Positions 47,469 to 54,789 of a stretch of 64,000 nucleotides of DNA are shown in pieces. Under the pieces are notes generated by a model, which was not told the DNA's origin, searched no databases, and saw only the letters and a list, made by a program, of their open reading frames with translations. Origin of the DNA: a virus. Every line of letters begins with the position of its first letter. The stretch's first letter is position 1. The stretch spans positions 1 to 64,000 of IMG/VR virus record IMGVR_UViG_3300028920_000004. One strand, given 5' to 3'. A program made the translations under genes and the position numbers.

Positions 47469-47684
47469 TTAAAATCCTTTCTTAGTTCCTTTTCTTAAAT
47501 CTAATATTATAGTTGAAAAATAATAATAGTCTTCTTCAAAATGTTTTTTAGCATGTTCGATTGAAAAATTTCTTAATTCTTTAAGTGCTAATAATTGTGC
47601 TTCTTCTGTAGCCTCATATTTTATGATAAATACTTCTCCACAACCTGTACAAGTTCTAATTACTAAATTCATATATTTTTCCAT
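47469..47684 (-). CDS. Hypothetical small protein, 71 aa
   Basis: One CTGC pair (about residues 12-15) and a helical middle (EEAQLLALKELRNFSIEHAKKHF). It could be half a zinc ribbon. A later in-frame Met (residue 5) is an alternative start. Gap of 2 nt to the nucleotidyltransferase gene. Function unknown. Confidence 0.5.
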   Translation of the reverse strand: MEKYMNLVIRTCTGCGEVFIIKYEATEEAQLLALKELRNFSIEHAKKHFEEDYYYFSTIILDLRKGTKKGF

Positions 47685-47707
47685 AAGCTCTCACTTTTTT
47701 AAAATCA

Positions 47708-49129
47708 CTAATCTAATTCTATAAGTTGTATATCTTCAGGAATATTATCAAATCTATGTAAAATGAGTATTAATTGAAATGGAAACTCATTAAAAATTTT
47801 AAGAATATAATCCAAATTAGATTTATCTAAACTACCTAAACCTTCATCAGCAATAATTAATCCATCTTCTCCTCGTTCCATCAATAACGCTAATTTGAAA
47901 GCTATTTGTAATATTAATTTTTCCCCTGTAGACAAATCTTTATAATTAAATTGAACTTCTTCTTTGGTTAATAATACATTAAATTTTCCTTTTTCATTCA
48001 CTTCAAAAGATACTTTAAAATTTATTTTATTTAGAATTTTATTTATAATAGGTTCCAATACTTTAATACTTTCTGTTAAATAATAAGAAGAAAAATTATC
48101 GAGTTCTTTAATTGCCCTACTTACTATTTCTACATCTTTAGTTGTATATTTATATTTTTTTTCATTAGGATTTCTTTCTAGTTTAGATAATAATCTCTCT
48201 AAATTATCTTCTTTGGTTTCCAATTTTTTTACTTTCTTTTCATATTGGACAATAATATCTAACATTGTTTCATTGTCTTTTACTTTACTTTCTAATCTTG
48301 GTACTATTTCTTTTATTTTCTTTTCAAATTTTTGGATAATATCAGTTTTAAGTTCCTCTGTTATTTCTTGTTCGCATACATAACAAACATCTAAAGATTC
48401 TAATTTATCTATTCTAGATTCAAAATATTCAATGCTATTTTCTAACTTGCCTATTTTTTTTGTATTCTTATTAGATTTATTTTCTAAATTCTCTACTTTA
48501 TCTTTTAAAGTTTCTATTTTATATTGTATTTTATCATAAGCAGTTTTTAATATACTTTTTCTTTTTTCTGAATAATAATGTATATTTTTAACCAAATTAT
48601 CTTTATTAAAGATTTCCCTTTGTCTTTTAATTTCCCTAAGATTATCTCTAATTTTCTTTATTCTTTTTTCATTAAGAGAAAATATAATATTTTTTAAAGC
48701 GGTTTGTCCTTGTTCCAAAAAATTAGATTCTTTACTATAAGCATCTATAACCCTAAATTGTTGAAATTGTTCTCTATCTCCGAGCAAATCATCTATAAAA
48801 TATTGAGCTTCTCTATTAGTAATAAATTTTAATAACTCTTCATTCTTATATATTTCTAATTTAGTAGGGTATTTTCTAATAATTTTATATATATCTTTAT
48901 CTTTCCTTATAGTATGTTCTGTCATACAAGATTTGGCTATATTTCTTGTAGGAAGGTCTCCTAATGAATTTGCCATAGAATATCCCCAAATCCCAAACAA
49001 AACTGATGATAGAGCAAGTGTGCTCTTACCAGACCCATTAGAACCTGTTATTAAGACGTTTTTTTCCCATTTTTGGGCTTTTTTCTCAAATTTCTTGAAA
49101 TTTTCTAAATAAGTATGTTTTAAATACAT
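47708..49129 (-). CDS. Rad50/SbcC-type recombination subunit (T4 gp46-like), 473 aa
   Basis: The Walker A GSNGSGKST is at residues 29-37; a long coiled-coil middle contains the zinc hook CYVCEQ (about residue 254), followed by the ABC signature DLSTGEKLILQIAFKLALL and Walker B DGLIIADEGLGSLD near the C terminus. Size is close to phage gp46 and much smaller than bacterial SbcC. With the Mre11-like gene at 50989 it would form a nuclease complex for recombination-dependent replication. AGGATAAAATATG is the ribosome site. Confidence 0.9.
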   Translation of the reverse strand: MYLKHTYLENFKKFEKKAQKWEKNVLITGSNGSGKSTLALSSVLFGIWGYSMANSLGDLPTRNIAKSCMTEHTIRKDKDIYKIIRKYPTKLEIYKNEELLKFITNREAQYFIDDLLGDREQFQQFRVIDAYSKESNFLEQGQTALKNIIFSLNEKRIKKIRDNLREIKRQREIFNKDNLVKNIHYYSEKRKSILKTAYDKIQYKIETLKDKVENLENKSNKNTKKIGKLENSIEYFESRIDKLESLDVCYVCEQEITEELKTDIIQKFEKKIKEIVPRLESKVKDNETMLDIIVQYEKKVKKLETKEDNLERLLSKLERNPNEKKYKYTTKDVEIVSRAIKELDNFSSYYLTESIKVLEPIINKILNKINFKVSFEVNEKGKFNVLLTKEEVQFNYKDLSTGEKLILQIAFKLALLMERGEDGLIIADEGLGSLDKSNLDYILKIFNEFPFQLILILHRFDNIPEDIQLIELD

Positions 49130-49132
49130 ATT

Positions 49133-49297
49133 TTATCCTATAGCTATAATGGACATTACATAAAAAATTATCACAAATATTATTAAAATAGTTACTAATT
49201 TTAAATTAGCAGTAGTATATAATAGCAAAAGAAAAAGAAAACTTCCAATGCCAAAAATAATTTGTCCTACCAATCCTACTAAATTAAGAGTGGTCAT
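49133..49297 (-). CDS. Small membrane protein, 54 aa
   Basis: The ATG at 49297 (AGG 7 nt upstream) starts a chain with two hydrophobic segments (NLVGLVGQIIFGIGSFLFLLLLY and VTILIIFVIIFYVMSIIAIG). A longer version from a TTG at 49378 would overlap the gene at 49284 heavily and is less likely. Function unknown; a small phage membrane protein, possibly holin-like by size and topology. Confidence 0.5.
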   Translation of the reverse strand: MTTLNLVGLVGQIIFGIGSFLFLLLLYTTANLKLVTILIIFVIIFYVMSIIAIG

Positions 49298-49451
49298 TTT
49301 TAAGCCTATTCCAAAATAATATCCATTTGGTTTGTATTCTAAAAATAAAAATCCAAAATTTAATATAATATCTTCCAAATATATTTTGTTTTCTATAAAA
49401 TTTTTTAAAATGGTCGCTAATAGATTCTATTAATTTAATTTTATCTCTCAT
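49284..49451 (-). CDS. Small basic aromatic-rich protein, 55 aa
   Basis: ATG at 49451 overlaps the MazG stop; the frame runs to TAA at 49284, overlapping the following ATG at 49297 in a compact way typical of this operon. Composition is basic and very aromatic (FGRYYIKFWIFIFRIQTKWILFWNRLK), so it may be membrane-associated. No family recognised. Confidence 0.45.
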   Translation of the reverse strand: MRDKIKLIESISDHFKKFYRKQNIFGRYYIKFWIFIFRIQTKWILFWNRLKNDHS

Positions 49452-49761
49452 CTCCATTTCCTTTTATTTTTCCTCTTACTTTTCTTGAAGCAAGTTTCTT
49501 AATATTTTCCTTCATTAATTCTTCATAATCTAATCCTAATGTTTCACATAAAACTGCTAAATACCAAGTACAATCCGCTATTTCTCTTCCAATCTGAATG
49601 GTAGGAACTGAACCATAATCTCCTCTAAGCCATTTCTTAACTTTTTCTGCAATTTCTCCTGCCTCTCCACAAACTCCTAAAGTTAATCTAGGAACAAGGT
49701 CATAAGTATTATTTGGAAATAAAGTATCTAAAGCTTTCTTCTGATATTCTTTAAATGTCAT
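49441..49761 (-). CDS. MazG-like NTP pyrophosphohydrolase, 106 aa
   Basis: The MazG helices with metal-binding acidic residues are evident: CGEAGEIAEKVKKWLRG (ExxE) and IGREIADCTWYLAVLCETLGLDYEEL (ExxD). One MazG domain, usual for phages. These enzymes hydrolyse dNTPs or alarmones and are thought to influence host physiology during infection. Lies in the small-gene run downstream of the Zn-ribbon genes. Ribosome site AGGAGATTAATATG. Confidence 0.88.
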   Translation of the reverse strand: MTFKEYQKKALDTLFPNNTYDLVPRLTLGVCGEAGEIAEKVKKWLRGDYGSVPTIQIGREIADCTWYLAVLCETLGLDYEELMKENIKKLASRKVRGKIKGNGDER

Positions 49762-49762
49762 A

Positions 49763-49912
49763 TTAATCTCCTTTACTCCATTCTCCTATTATCCAAATAG
49801 GAACTTTAGTTGGAATTTTATTTTGCACTTTAAGAAAATCTATAAATTCATAATAATGGTCTTTTCCCATATATTGAATTAATATATCTTGAGTTATTAA
49901 AAATTGTTTCAT
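49763..49912 (-). CDS. Hypothetical protein, 49 aa
   Basis: The ATG at 49912 has AAGGA 7 nt upstream, while the longer 63-residue version from 49954 would overlap the upstream gene. The short chain (MKQFLITQDILIQYMGKDHYYEF ...) ends GEWSKGD directly before the MazG start and contains its ribosome site. Unknown function. Confidence 0.5.
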   Translation of the reverse strand: MKQFLITQDILIQYMGKDHYYEFIDFLKVQNKIPTKVPIWIIGEWSKGD

Positions 49913-49928
49913 TTTGTTATCCTTTTTC

Positions 49929-50054
49929 TTATAATCTTCCAAAAAGCCAAGCAAATTCTTCTTTTGTATATTCTCTTAAAAATTTATTATTTATATAAAT
50001 ATTTATATTCATATTATAAGGATTTTTCATTATTTTTAATCTTTCCATACTCAT
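49929..50054 (-). CDS. Tiny hypothetical protein, 41 aa
   Basis: ATG at 50054 overlaps the preceding stop (ATGA), TAA at 49929. Asn/Tyr/Ile-rich chain ending EEFAWLFGRL. Coding is supported by coupling with neighbours only. No function. Confidence 0.4.
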   Translation of the reverse strand: MSMERLKIMKNPYNMNINIYINNKFLREYTKEEFAWLFGRL

Positions 50055-50230
50055 AGCCTCAGACCCATTCTTTTTATAGAAGTTCTTAAATATGGATTAT
50101 TAATATTATCAAAATTCAATTTTTGTAACCATCTATGATTACAATTTTTTTCTAAACAATAACATTCGTTAGTAATTTCATCATATTGTATAAATGGACT
50201 TCCACAATTAGGACACTTTTCAATAGTCAT
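50051..50230 (-). CDS. Small zinc-ribbon protein, 59 aa
   Basis: ATG at 50230 is preceded by GGAGAGG with 6-nt spacing; the in-frame TTG 15 nt upstream is not needed. CPNC (residues 6-9) and a second Cys pair CYCLEKNC (about 24-31) form a compact ribbon, followed by a basic tail. Such mini-proteins may bind RNA or DNA. Function unknown. Confidence 0.65.
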   Translation of the reverse strand: MTIEKCPNCGSPFIQYDEITNECYCLEKNCNHRWLQKLNFDNINNPYLRTSIKRMGLRL

Positions 50231-50324
50231 ATTGTACCTCTCCAATTTTTAACCATAAAATAAAATTATAAATTTTATCATCACCCACAAATTCTAGCAT
50301 TGTATCAAAGATTTTATTTCTCAT
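50220..50324 (-). CDS. Possible tiny protein, 34 aa
   Basis: An ATG at 50324 overlapping the end of the winged-helix gene opens 34 codons to a TGA at 50220, overlapping the next start. The region would otherwise be a 68-83-nt gap. No ribosome site is obvious, so translation would rely on coupling. Weakly supported. Confidence 0.3.
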   Translation of the reverse strand: MRNKIFDTMLEFVGDDKIYNFILWLKIGEVQYDY

Positions 50325-50703
50325 CGTTCTTTACCTTTGCCTTATTTCTTTTCACAGTAGTAACATAATCAGGATTTAATTTGTAATATCCCTTTCCAGT
50401 ACGCACTATAAATTCCTCTTCATAAAGCAATTTAAATATTCTATTAATTTGTCCATCTAAAGATTCTTTTGACCATTTAAGTCCACAATCTTTATGATGT
50501 TGAACAATCCATCTATCATACTCTTTGGTTGGATTTTTTAAGAAAACTTTAAATATTACTTGTGCATTTATATATAGGCTACATGTTTTACACTTTTTCA
50601 AAAATATTTGACTTTGTTTATGTTCTAATTCACTTTCTTTTTCTCTTAGTTTATCTATTTCCCTTTGAAGCTTAAAATATTTCTGTATTTTATTTTTACT
50701 CAT
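50314..50703 (-). CDS. Coiled-coil plus winged-helix-like protein, 129 aa
   Basis: Residues 5-35 form a charged coiled coil (QREIDKLREKESELEHKQSQIF); CKTC (residues about 38-41) is a lone cysteine pair; residues about 80-118 (SLDGQINRIFKLLYEEEFIVRTGKGYYKLNPDYV) look like a winged-helix DNA-binding domain. Possibly a regulator of the minus-strand genes. Its start overlaps the upstream gene by 8 nt. Function inferred from fold only. Confidence 0.55.
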   Translation of the reverse strand: MSKNKIQKYFKLQREIDKLREKESELEHKQSQIFLKKCKTCSLYINAQVIFKVFLKNPTKEYDRWIVQHHKDCGLKWSKESLDGQINRIFKLLYEEEFIVRTGKGYYKLNPDYVTTVKRNKAKVKNDEK

Positions 50704-50989
50704 TTTCTATCTCCTTACATTTATCACAAATATTTAATTCCTGTTCTATTTCCCATCCTTCAGAAACATTCTTATTTATAACTTTTCCATTAGTTCTTCC
50801 TAATTTATTTTCAGTTTCTAACCAATTTATAAATTCTTGTCTTTCTTTTTGAACTTTAAAAGTTTTATAATATTTACCTTTCTGCCTATAAAGAGCGTAA
50901 CAAACAATATAATATTTTCTTTCTCTTTTCTTTATTATTTTTTTATTCATACGTTTGGAAGGTTTATTACAACTATCACATATAAACAT
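50696..50989 (-). CDS. Protein with split zinc-ribbon cysteines, 97 aa
   Basis: CDSC at residues 4-7 and CDKC near the C terminus (about residue 90) frame a basic central part with KTFKVQKERQEFINWLE, suggesting that the ends come together around a metal. The start overlaps the Mre11-like gene's stop by one base. Function unknown. Confidence 0.55.
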   Translation of the reverse strand: MFICDSCNKPSKRMNKKIIKKRERKYYIVCYALYRQKGKYYKTFKVQKERQEFINWLETENKLGRTNGKVINKNVSEGWEIEQELNICDKCKEIENE

Positions 50990-51879
50990 TATATTTCCTC
51001 CATCTGACTTTTTAGAAGTTCTCTTACATCCTTATCCTTAATTTTATTTATTTTTTTAATAAAAAGCTTTTTAAAATTTATATTTTCTTTATTAGCTTTA
51101 TTAAATTTAGAGATAATATTAAAATCTAATTTTATTTTAAATTCAGCAAATTTATTTTTAAATTCTTTTACTTTTTTAATTTCATTTTTATAAATACCAA
51201 AATCTTGTATAACTACTTTTACTTTACTTTTTTCTTTATTTTTTATTTTCTGTAATTGTTCTTCCGCATAATTCGGAATTTCACAAGTATTTATTTGATA
51301 TATAAGATAAGGAGTTTTTAAAGGAACTTCTTTTAATTTATTTTTATTTAGGAGAAAAACTTTTTTATGAGTACCTTCCAATTCACTAAAAGATATATAA
51401 CGAACTGACCCTGGATGATACATTTTATCTTTCAATAATTCTTGGTAAATATGTTGATGTCCTAAGAAAACCTTATTATATTTCCTTAATTCTTTTACTG
51501 TTCTTTCATAGGTTCCATATTCTTTTTTAGATTTATTAGTCATAAAATGAGCATACAAATTATTGTCTTTATCTATATATTCTTTAATTACTTTGATTCC
51601 CACGCATTTTAAATATTCAATAGCAGAAAAACCCATACTTTCATCATGATTGCCTACAATAAAAATTACATCTTTAAAAACTTTCTTAAATCGCCTTGCC
51701 CATTTCAAACCAAAAGAATATTCTTTAGGAGTAGGATTTTTCTTATTAAAATAATCACCAAGCATTATCATAGTTTGAGCTTTATTTTTCTTACCTATTT
51801 GAACAATTTCTATAAAAATTTGCTCAAGTTCTTTTAATGCTTTTTCTTCTATATGAGGGTCAGTCCAAATAAATTTCAT
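50989..51879 (-). CDS. Mre11/SbcD-type nuclease subunit (T4 gp47-like), 296 aa
   Basis: Calcineurin-like phosphoesterase motifs in order: WTDPHIEE (motif I, DxH), LGDYFNK (GDxx), VGNHDES (GNHD), and GHQHIYQ (GHxH), followed by HPGSVRYISFSE. It would act with the Rad50-like subunit encoded 1.9 kb downstream. Length is close to T4 gp47. The motif I is DPH rather than DxH with Leu/Thr, a normal variation. Start overlaps the next upstream gene's stop. Confidence 0.9.
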   Translation of the reverse strand: MKFIWTDPHIEEKALKELEQIFIEIVQIGKKNKAQTMIMLGDYFNKKNPTPKEYSFGLKWARRFKKVFKDVIFIVGNHDESMGFSAIEYLKCVGIKVIKEYIDKDNNLYAHFMTNKSKKEYGTYERTVKELRKYNKVFLGHQHIYQELLKDKMYHPGSVRYISFSELEGTHKKVFLLNKNKLKEVPLKTPYLIYQINTCEIPNYAEEQLQKIKNKEKSKVKVVIQDFGIYKNEIKKVKEFKNKFAEFKIKLDFNIISKFNKANKENINFKKLFIKKINKIKDKDVRELLKSQMEEI

Positions 51880-52169
51880 TATTTTTTTTCTTTATTTTTT
51901 GTAGTTATTGATATGCCAAGTTTTTTAGCTTCTTCTATTGCTTTATTTACTGCATCTAATTGAATCTGTAAAGTTTCTAGTTCTAGGTCAAATTGTTTCT
52001 GATTTTCCTCATGTTGTTTTTTAAATCCTGCCATTCTTCTTTCTATGACAGTCCTATTAGTCAAAAGTAGAGAAATATCTATCTCTTGAGTGCTGGTAGT
52101 AATAACTCTTAATTTACCATCTTTGGTTTTACCATAAGTTCTTTTAGTAGTAGGTTTTTTCATGTTCAC
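51879..52169 (-). CDS. Coiled-coil hypothetical protein, 96 aa
   Basis: Residues about 38-80 are a coiled coil (RRMAGFKKQHEENQKQFDLELETLQIQLDAVNKAIEEAKKL); the N terminus is basic. The start is either GTG 52169 (GGAGG, 5-nt spacing) or ATG 52163 (11-nt spacing). It lies between two metallophosphoesterase genes. Function unknown. Confidence 0.55.
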   Translation of the reverse strand: MNMKKPTTKRTYGKTKDGKLRVITTSTQEIDISLLLTNRTVIERRMAGFKKQHEENQKQFDLELETLQIQLDAVNKAIEEAKKLGISITTKNKEKK

Positions 52170-52181
52170 TTCTTCCTCCTT

Positions 52182-53213
52182 TTATTTTTCATTTCCATCA
52201 TACAAAACTCCATTATATACAAATTTGCCTTTGATAATTCTGATATTATCTACATAAAAATATCCATTTGGCAAATAATAAACTATCACAAAACCATGTT
52301 CCCATCTATTAGGCCTATTCTTACCATATGCAGGTGCTCTGTTACAAAGACATCCTCCATTATACCCTACTATAGATATTTCTTTTGCACTTGATAATTC
52401 TGTTCTTGATGCTATAGTATGAGTATGGAAGAATAATACATTAGTCATAAAACTTTGTATATGCCTTCTTACCGCATATATGGTTGCATATATACCATGA
52501 GTAACTGACAATCTACCTATTCTTTCTATATAATTAGTATCTTCATAAACCTTATAGCCTCTTTCTTTAAGATTAAGTTCGGTAGTAGGACTTATTAATC
52601 CTTCCAATACTGGCATTTCTTCTATAAGTCCTTTATACCAATCTTCATGATTTCCCCAAAAATAAGCCTTATCACAATTTTTTGGCAGTCTCTTATCAAA
52701 TTCATCCAATAAAACATTACCTATAGCGTAATGTTCTTTTAATCTTTGAGTTTCTAAAGTCTTTTTCTTATTTTTATTCCAATGACTAATCGGAGACATA
52801 TCCATAAAATCCCCAACAACCCTAAATCCATCAAAATTTACATCTTCCATAAGCTTAAAAATAGCTTTATGTGCAGGTATATCATGCTCTGGTACATGGT
52901 TATCTGCTACATATAAATATTTTTTAAAACCTTTGTTAGTAGGTTTTATTATTTTAGATTTAGGTATTGTCCATTCCTGTTTAGCAGATTTAATAACTTC
53001 TCTAATTTGCTCAGAATCTATATCTCTACTTCCTACTTTATTTCTTAAATTTAAATCCATTCTTGGTTTTATGGTTCCTTTTTTTCTAAGTCTTTGAGCA
53101 TATCTTTGAGCAGTTCTTTCGCCTATTTTCATAAGCTCTGCGATTTCATAATCGTTTTTTCCTAAATTATACAACTCTATAAATAACTTTTTATCTATCC
53201 TCATATTACCCAT
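52182..53213 (-). CDS. Metallophosphoesterase with N-terminal HTH, 343 aa
   Basis: The first 50 residues contain a helix-turn-helix (NDYEIAELMKIGERTAQRYAQRLRKKG). From about residue 88 the calcineurin-like motifs follow: VADNHVPEHD, VVGDFMDM, WGNHEDWYK, VTHGIY and FFHTHT. A DNA-binding phosphoesterase of this layout may be a structure-specific nuclease or a regulator. AAGGAGGAAGAAAATG makes the start certain. It precedes the gp46/47-like genes in the operon, consistent with a recombination or repair role. Confidence 0.8.
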   Translation of the reverse strand: MGNMRIDKKLFIELYNLGKNDYEIAELMKIGERTAQRYAQRLRKKGTIKPRMDLNLRNKVGSRDIDSEQIREVIKSAKQEWTIPKSKIIKPTNKGFKKYLYVADNHVPEHDIPAHKAIFKLMEDVNFDGFRVVGDFMDMSPISHWNKNKKKTLETQRLKEHYAIGNVLLDEFDKRLPKNCDKAYFWGNHEDWYKGLIEEMPVLEGLISPTTELNLKERGYKVYEDTNYIERIGRLSVTHGIYATIYAVRRHIQSFMTNVLFFHTHTIASRTELSSAKEISIVGYNGGCLCNRAPAYGKNRPNRWEHGFVIVYYLPNGYFYVDNIRIIKGKFVYNGVLYDGNEK

Positions 53214-53322
53214 TTTCTTCCTCCTTTTTAGGCTTCAAATGATTACAACTTTTACAAACATATCTACCATCTATCTTAATACATTCTTTTTCTTTTTTAC
53301 AACAAAAACATTTTACATTCAT
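53206..53322 (-). CDS. Tiny zinc-ribbon protein, 38 aa
   Basis: ATG 53322 to TAA 53206: CFCC (residues 5-8) and CKSC (24-27) around a short hairpin, then a Lys/Glu tail whose GGAGG codons supply the ribosome site of the next gene. The start overlaps the nuclease gene's stop by 4 nt (ATGA). Coding is well supported by the cysteine pattern and both overlaps. Confidence 0.65.
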   Translation of the reverse strand: MNVKCFCCKKEKECIKIDGRYVCKSCNHLKPKKEEENG

Positions 53323-53621
53323 AGTTTAGGCTTCCTTTCTATATGTATATATCCATTAATTATAAATAATTCCCTTTCGTTCTTTCTTGGTATGCCTATA
53401 ACTATTCTTGGTAATTTATTTCTATCTAATGCTTCATTCCAAATTTTTTCCAATACTTTTTGAGTTAATCTATAGGATTTTTTATCTGTATATTTTACTT
53501 CTATTAAAAGGTCTTTGCCTCTTAAATCTCCCTTATCTATTTCAAAAGCTCCTGAATTAATACATTTTTGTACCAAATCTTCAAAAGCTTGTCCTTTTTC
53601 TCTATTACTTTTTTTACTCAT
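53319..53621 (-). CDS. PD-(D/E)XK-type nuclease (possible Holliday-junction resolvase), 100 aa
   Basis: GQAFEDLVQKCIN supplies the first helix with Glu; GDLRGKDLLIEVKYT gives the Asp and the ExK pair of the PD-(D/E)XK fold; KSYRLTQKVLEKIWNEA and PRIVIGI complete the core. The short length resembles archaeal/phage Hjc- or VRR-NUC-type enzymes. It has a hairpin in front of the start. A second resolvase-like gene (RuvC type) is at 63093. Active-site details are inferred. Confidence 0.7.
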   Translation of the reverse strand: MSKKSNREKGQAFEDLVQKCINSGAFEIDKGDLRGKDLLIEVKYTDKKSYRLTQKVLEKIWNEALDRNKLPRIVIGIPRKNERELFIINGYIHIERKPKL

Positions 53622-53636
53622 AATTTTTTTGGGTTC

Positions 53637-53663
53637 AGAGAGGGAGAGTTTATCTCCCTCTCT
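53637..53663 (-). promoter_or_regulatory. Strong 11-bp stem-loop between two genes
   Basis: AGAGAGGGAGA (53637-53647) and TCTCCCTCTCT (53653-53663) form a perfect 11-bp stem with a 5-nt loop. In the minus-strand transcript it lies 12 nt after the 53675 gene's stop and 15 nt before the next ATG. No T-tract follows on either strand, so it may be an mRNA processing or stability element or an occluded ribosome site, not an intrinsic terminator. Confidence 0.5.
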
Positions 53664-53674
53664 ATTATTATAGT

Positions 53675-53932
53675 TTATTCGGTCTTAGTCTTATCTTCAG
53701 GAATATTTAACTTGGTACTAATTCCTTCACTTTTTCCCTGAGACTTAGACCTAAAGTTCTTTCTTCTTTTCCTTTGACCTGTATTAGTATTGCTTCTAAT
53801 ATCCACCACCATTTTGCAGAGCAAACATAAAAGTTTAACTACATCTGCTATGGTAACATCTGTCTTATCATCTTTTAACTTTTTTTCTATCTCCCCTAGG
53901 TCATCATACATATGATTTCTTGCTAAAGACAT
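53675..53932 (-). CDS. Hypothetical protein, 85 aa
   Basis: N-terminal helical part (LARNHMYDDLGEIEKKLKDD, TIADVVKLLCLLCKMVVDIRSN) and a basic, disordered tail (GQRKRRKNFRSKSQGKS). A small oligomeric DNA- or RNA-binding role is possible. AAAGGAGG precedes the ATG. Followed by the 11-bp stem-loop. No family recognised. Confidence 0.55.
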   Translation of the reverse strand: MSLARNHMYDDLGEIEKKLKDDKTDVTIADVVKLLCLLCKMVVDIRSNTNTGQRKRRKNFRSKSQGKSEGISTKLNIPEDKTKTE

Positions 53933-53957
53933 ATCTATATCCTCCTTTCTTTAAGCA

Positions 53958-54233
53958 TTAAACTTCTGGTGGGTACATATCATTTCCACCATCAGAATTA
54001 TCTTTTCCAAAATGTAAATCTTTGGGTTTATTTTCTTGATTTAACGCTTCTATTAATTCTTTATAGGTTACGACTTTTTCATCTACTTTTTCAATATTAA
54101 ATGCTATATCTTCAGATAAATTTAAGATAATATTGCCAACTTCTTTTTTAGTTTCGACATATATTACTAAAGGAATATTGAAAAAATCATCACCTAATAT
54201 TACTCGCTTCCGACTTAAATTTATTTTATACAT
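53958..54233 (-). CDS. Hypothetical protein, 91 aa
   Basis: A short alpha/beta chain with a strand-rich start (LSRKRVILGDDFFNIPLVIYVETKKEV) and an acidic C terminus (DNSDGGNDMYPPEV). No motif recognised. AAAGGAAG lies before the ATG. It is in the chain of small genes downstream of DNA polymerase. Confidence 0.55.
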   Translation of the reverse strand: MYKINLSRKRVILGDDFFNIPLVIYVETKKEVGNIILNLSEDIAFNIEKVDEKVVTYKELIEALNQENKPKDLHFGKDNSDGGNDMYPPEV

Positions 54234-54245
54234 TTTTTTCTTCCT

Positions 54246-54470
54246 TTATATTTTAGCTATACTGTTTTTATTAAAAAATTTAATTAAATCTTGTCCTTCT
54301 TTATGCCAGTCTAAATGTTTATTTTTACAAGTGCTATTAAGATGAGCAATTTTATATATATTTTCAAGTATTATTCTAGTTTCTGGATTTTTGGTTTCTG
54401 TTCCATGTATTAAACATATAGCTTCTATCAATTTTAATTGTTGAGTTTTGGTTAATTTTTTAGTTTTCAT
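54246..54470 (-). CDS. Hypothetical helical protein, 74 aa
   Basis: Lys-rich, predicted all-helical (TKTQQLKLIEAICLIHGTETK, TRIILENIYKIAHLN). Two Cys are too far apart for an obvious ribbon. AGGATAATTTAAACAG precedes the ATG. Gap of 4 nt to the upstream gene. Not recognised. Confidence 0.55.
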   Translation of the reverse strand: MKTKKLTKTQQLKLIEAICLIHGTETKNPETRIILENIYKIAHLNSTCKNKHLDWHKEGQDLIKFFNKNSIAKI

Positions 54471-54474
54471 CTGT

Positions 54475-54789
54475 TTAAATTATCCTTTCTATTCTATATC
54501 TTTCTATTGCCATACCATATCTTTTTTTCATATAGTATTCTGCATCTCTTTCTGAAAACCATACTTGTCTTTCATTTATTTCCCCTAAACCGCCAGGACT
54601 AGATTTATAAGTATATACCCATTCCCATTTATAACATTTATATTCATCTTTAAAAGACTTATAATCTTTCTTTACGCAAGGTCTTATTTTTAAATAATAA
54701 TGTTTACCATCAGATATTATTTGATATTGAAGTTTATATTTTTCTATACATGAAAAAATACGTTGAAATTTATCATTTTCATAATCCAT
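54475..54789 (-). CDS. Hypothetical protein, 104 aa
   Basis: A compact, aromatic-rich alpha/beta chain (KHYYLKIRPCVKKDYKSF, YKCYKWEWVYTYKSSPGGLGEINERQVWFSERDAEYYMKKRY). A conserved-looking WEWVYTYK segment suggests a small binding fold. Start overlaps the preceding gene by 11 nt; AGGA 8 nt upstream. Function unknown. Confidence 0.55.
   Translation of the reverse strand: MDYENDKFQRIFSCIEKYKLQYQIISDGKHYYLKIRPCVKKDYKSFKDEYKCYKWEWVYTYKSSPGGLGEINERQVWFSERDAEYYMKKRYGMAIERYRIERII

Noticed and set aside
49133-49378. 81-residue version of the small membrane protein starting at a TTG
   Set aside because: It would overlap the 55-residue gene by 95 nt; the ATG at 49297 has a plausible ribosome site and gives a normal overlap.
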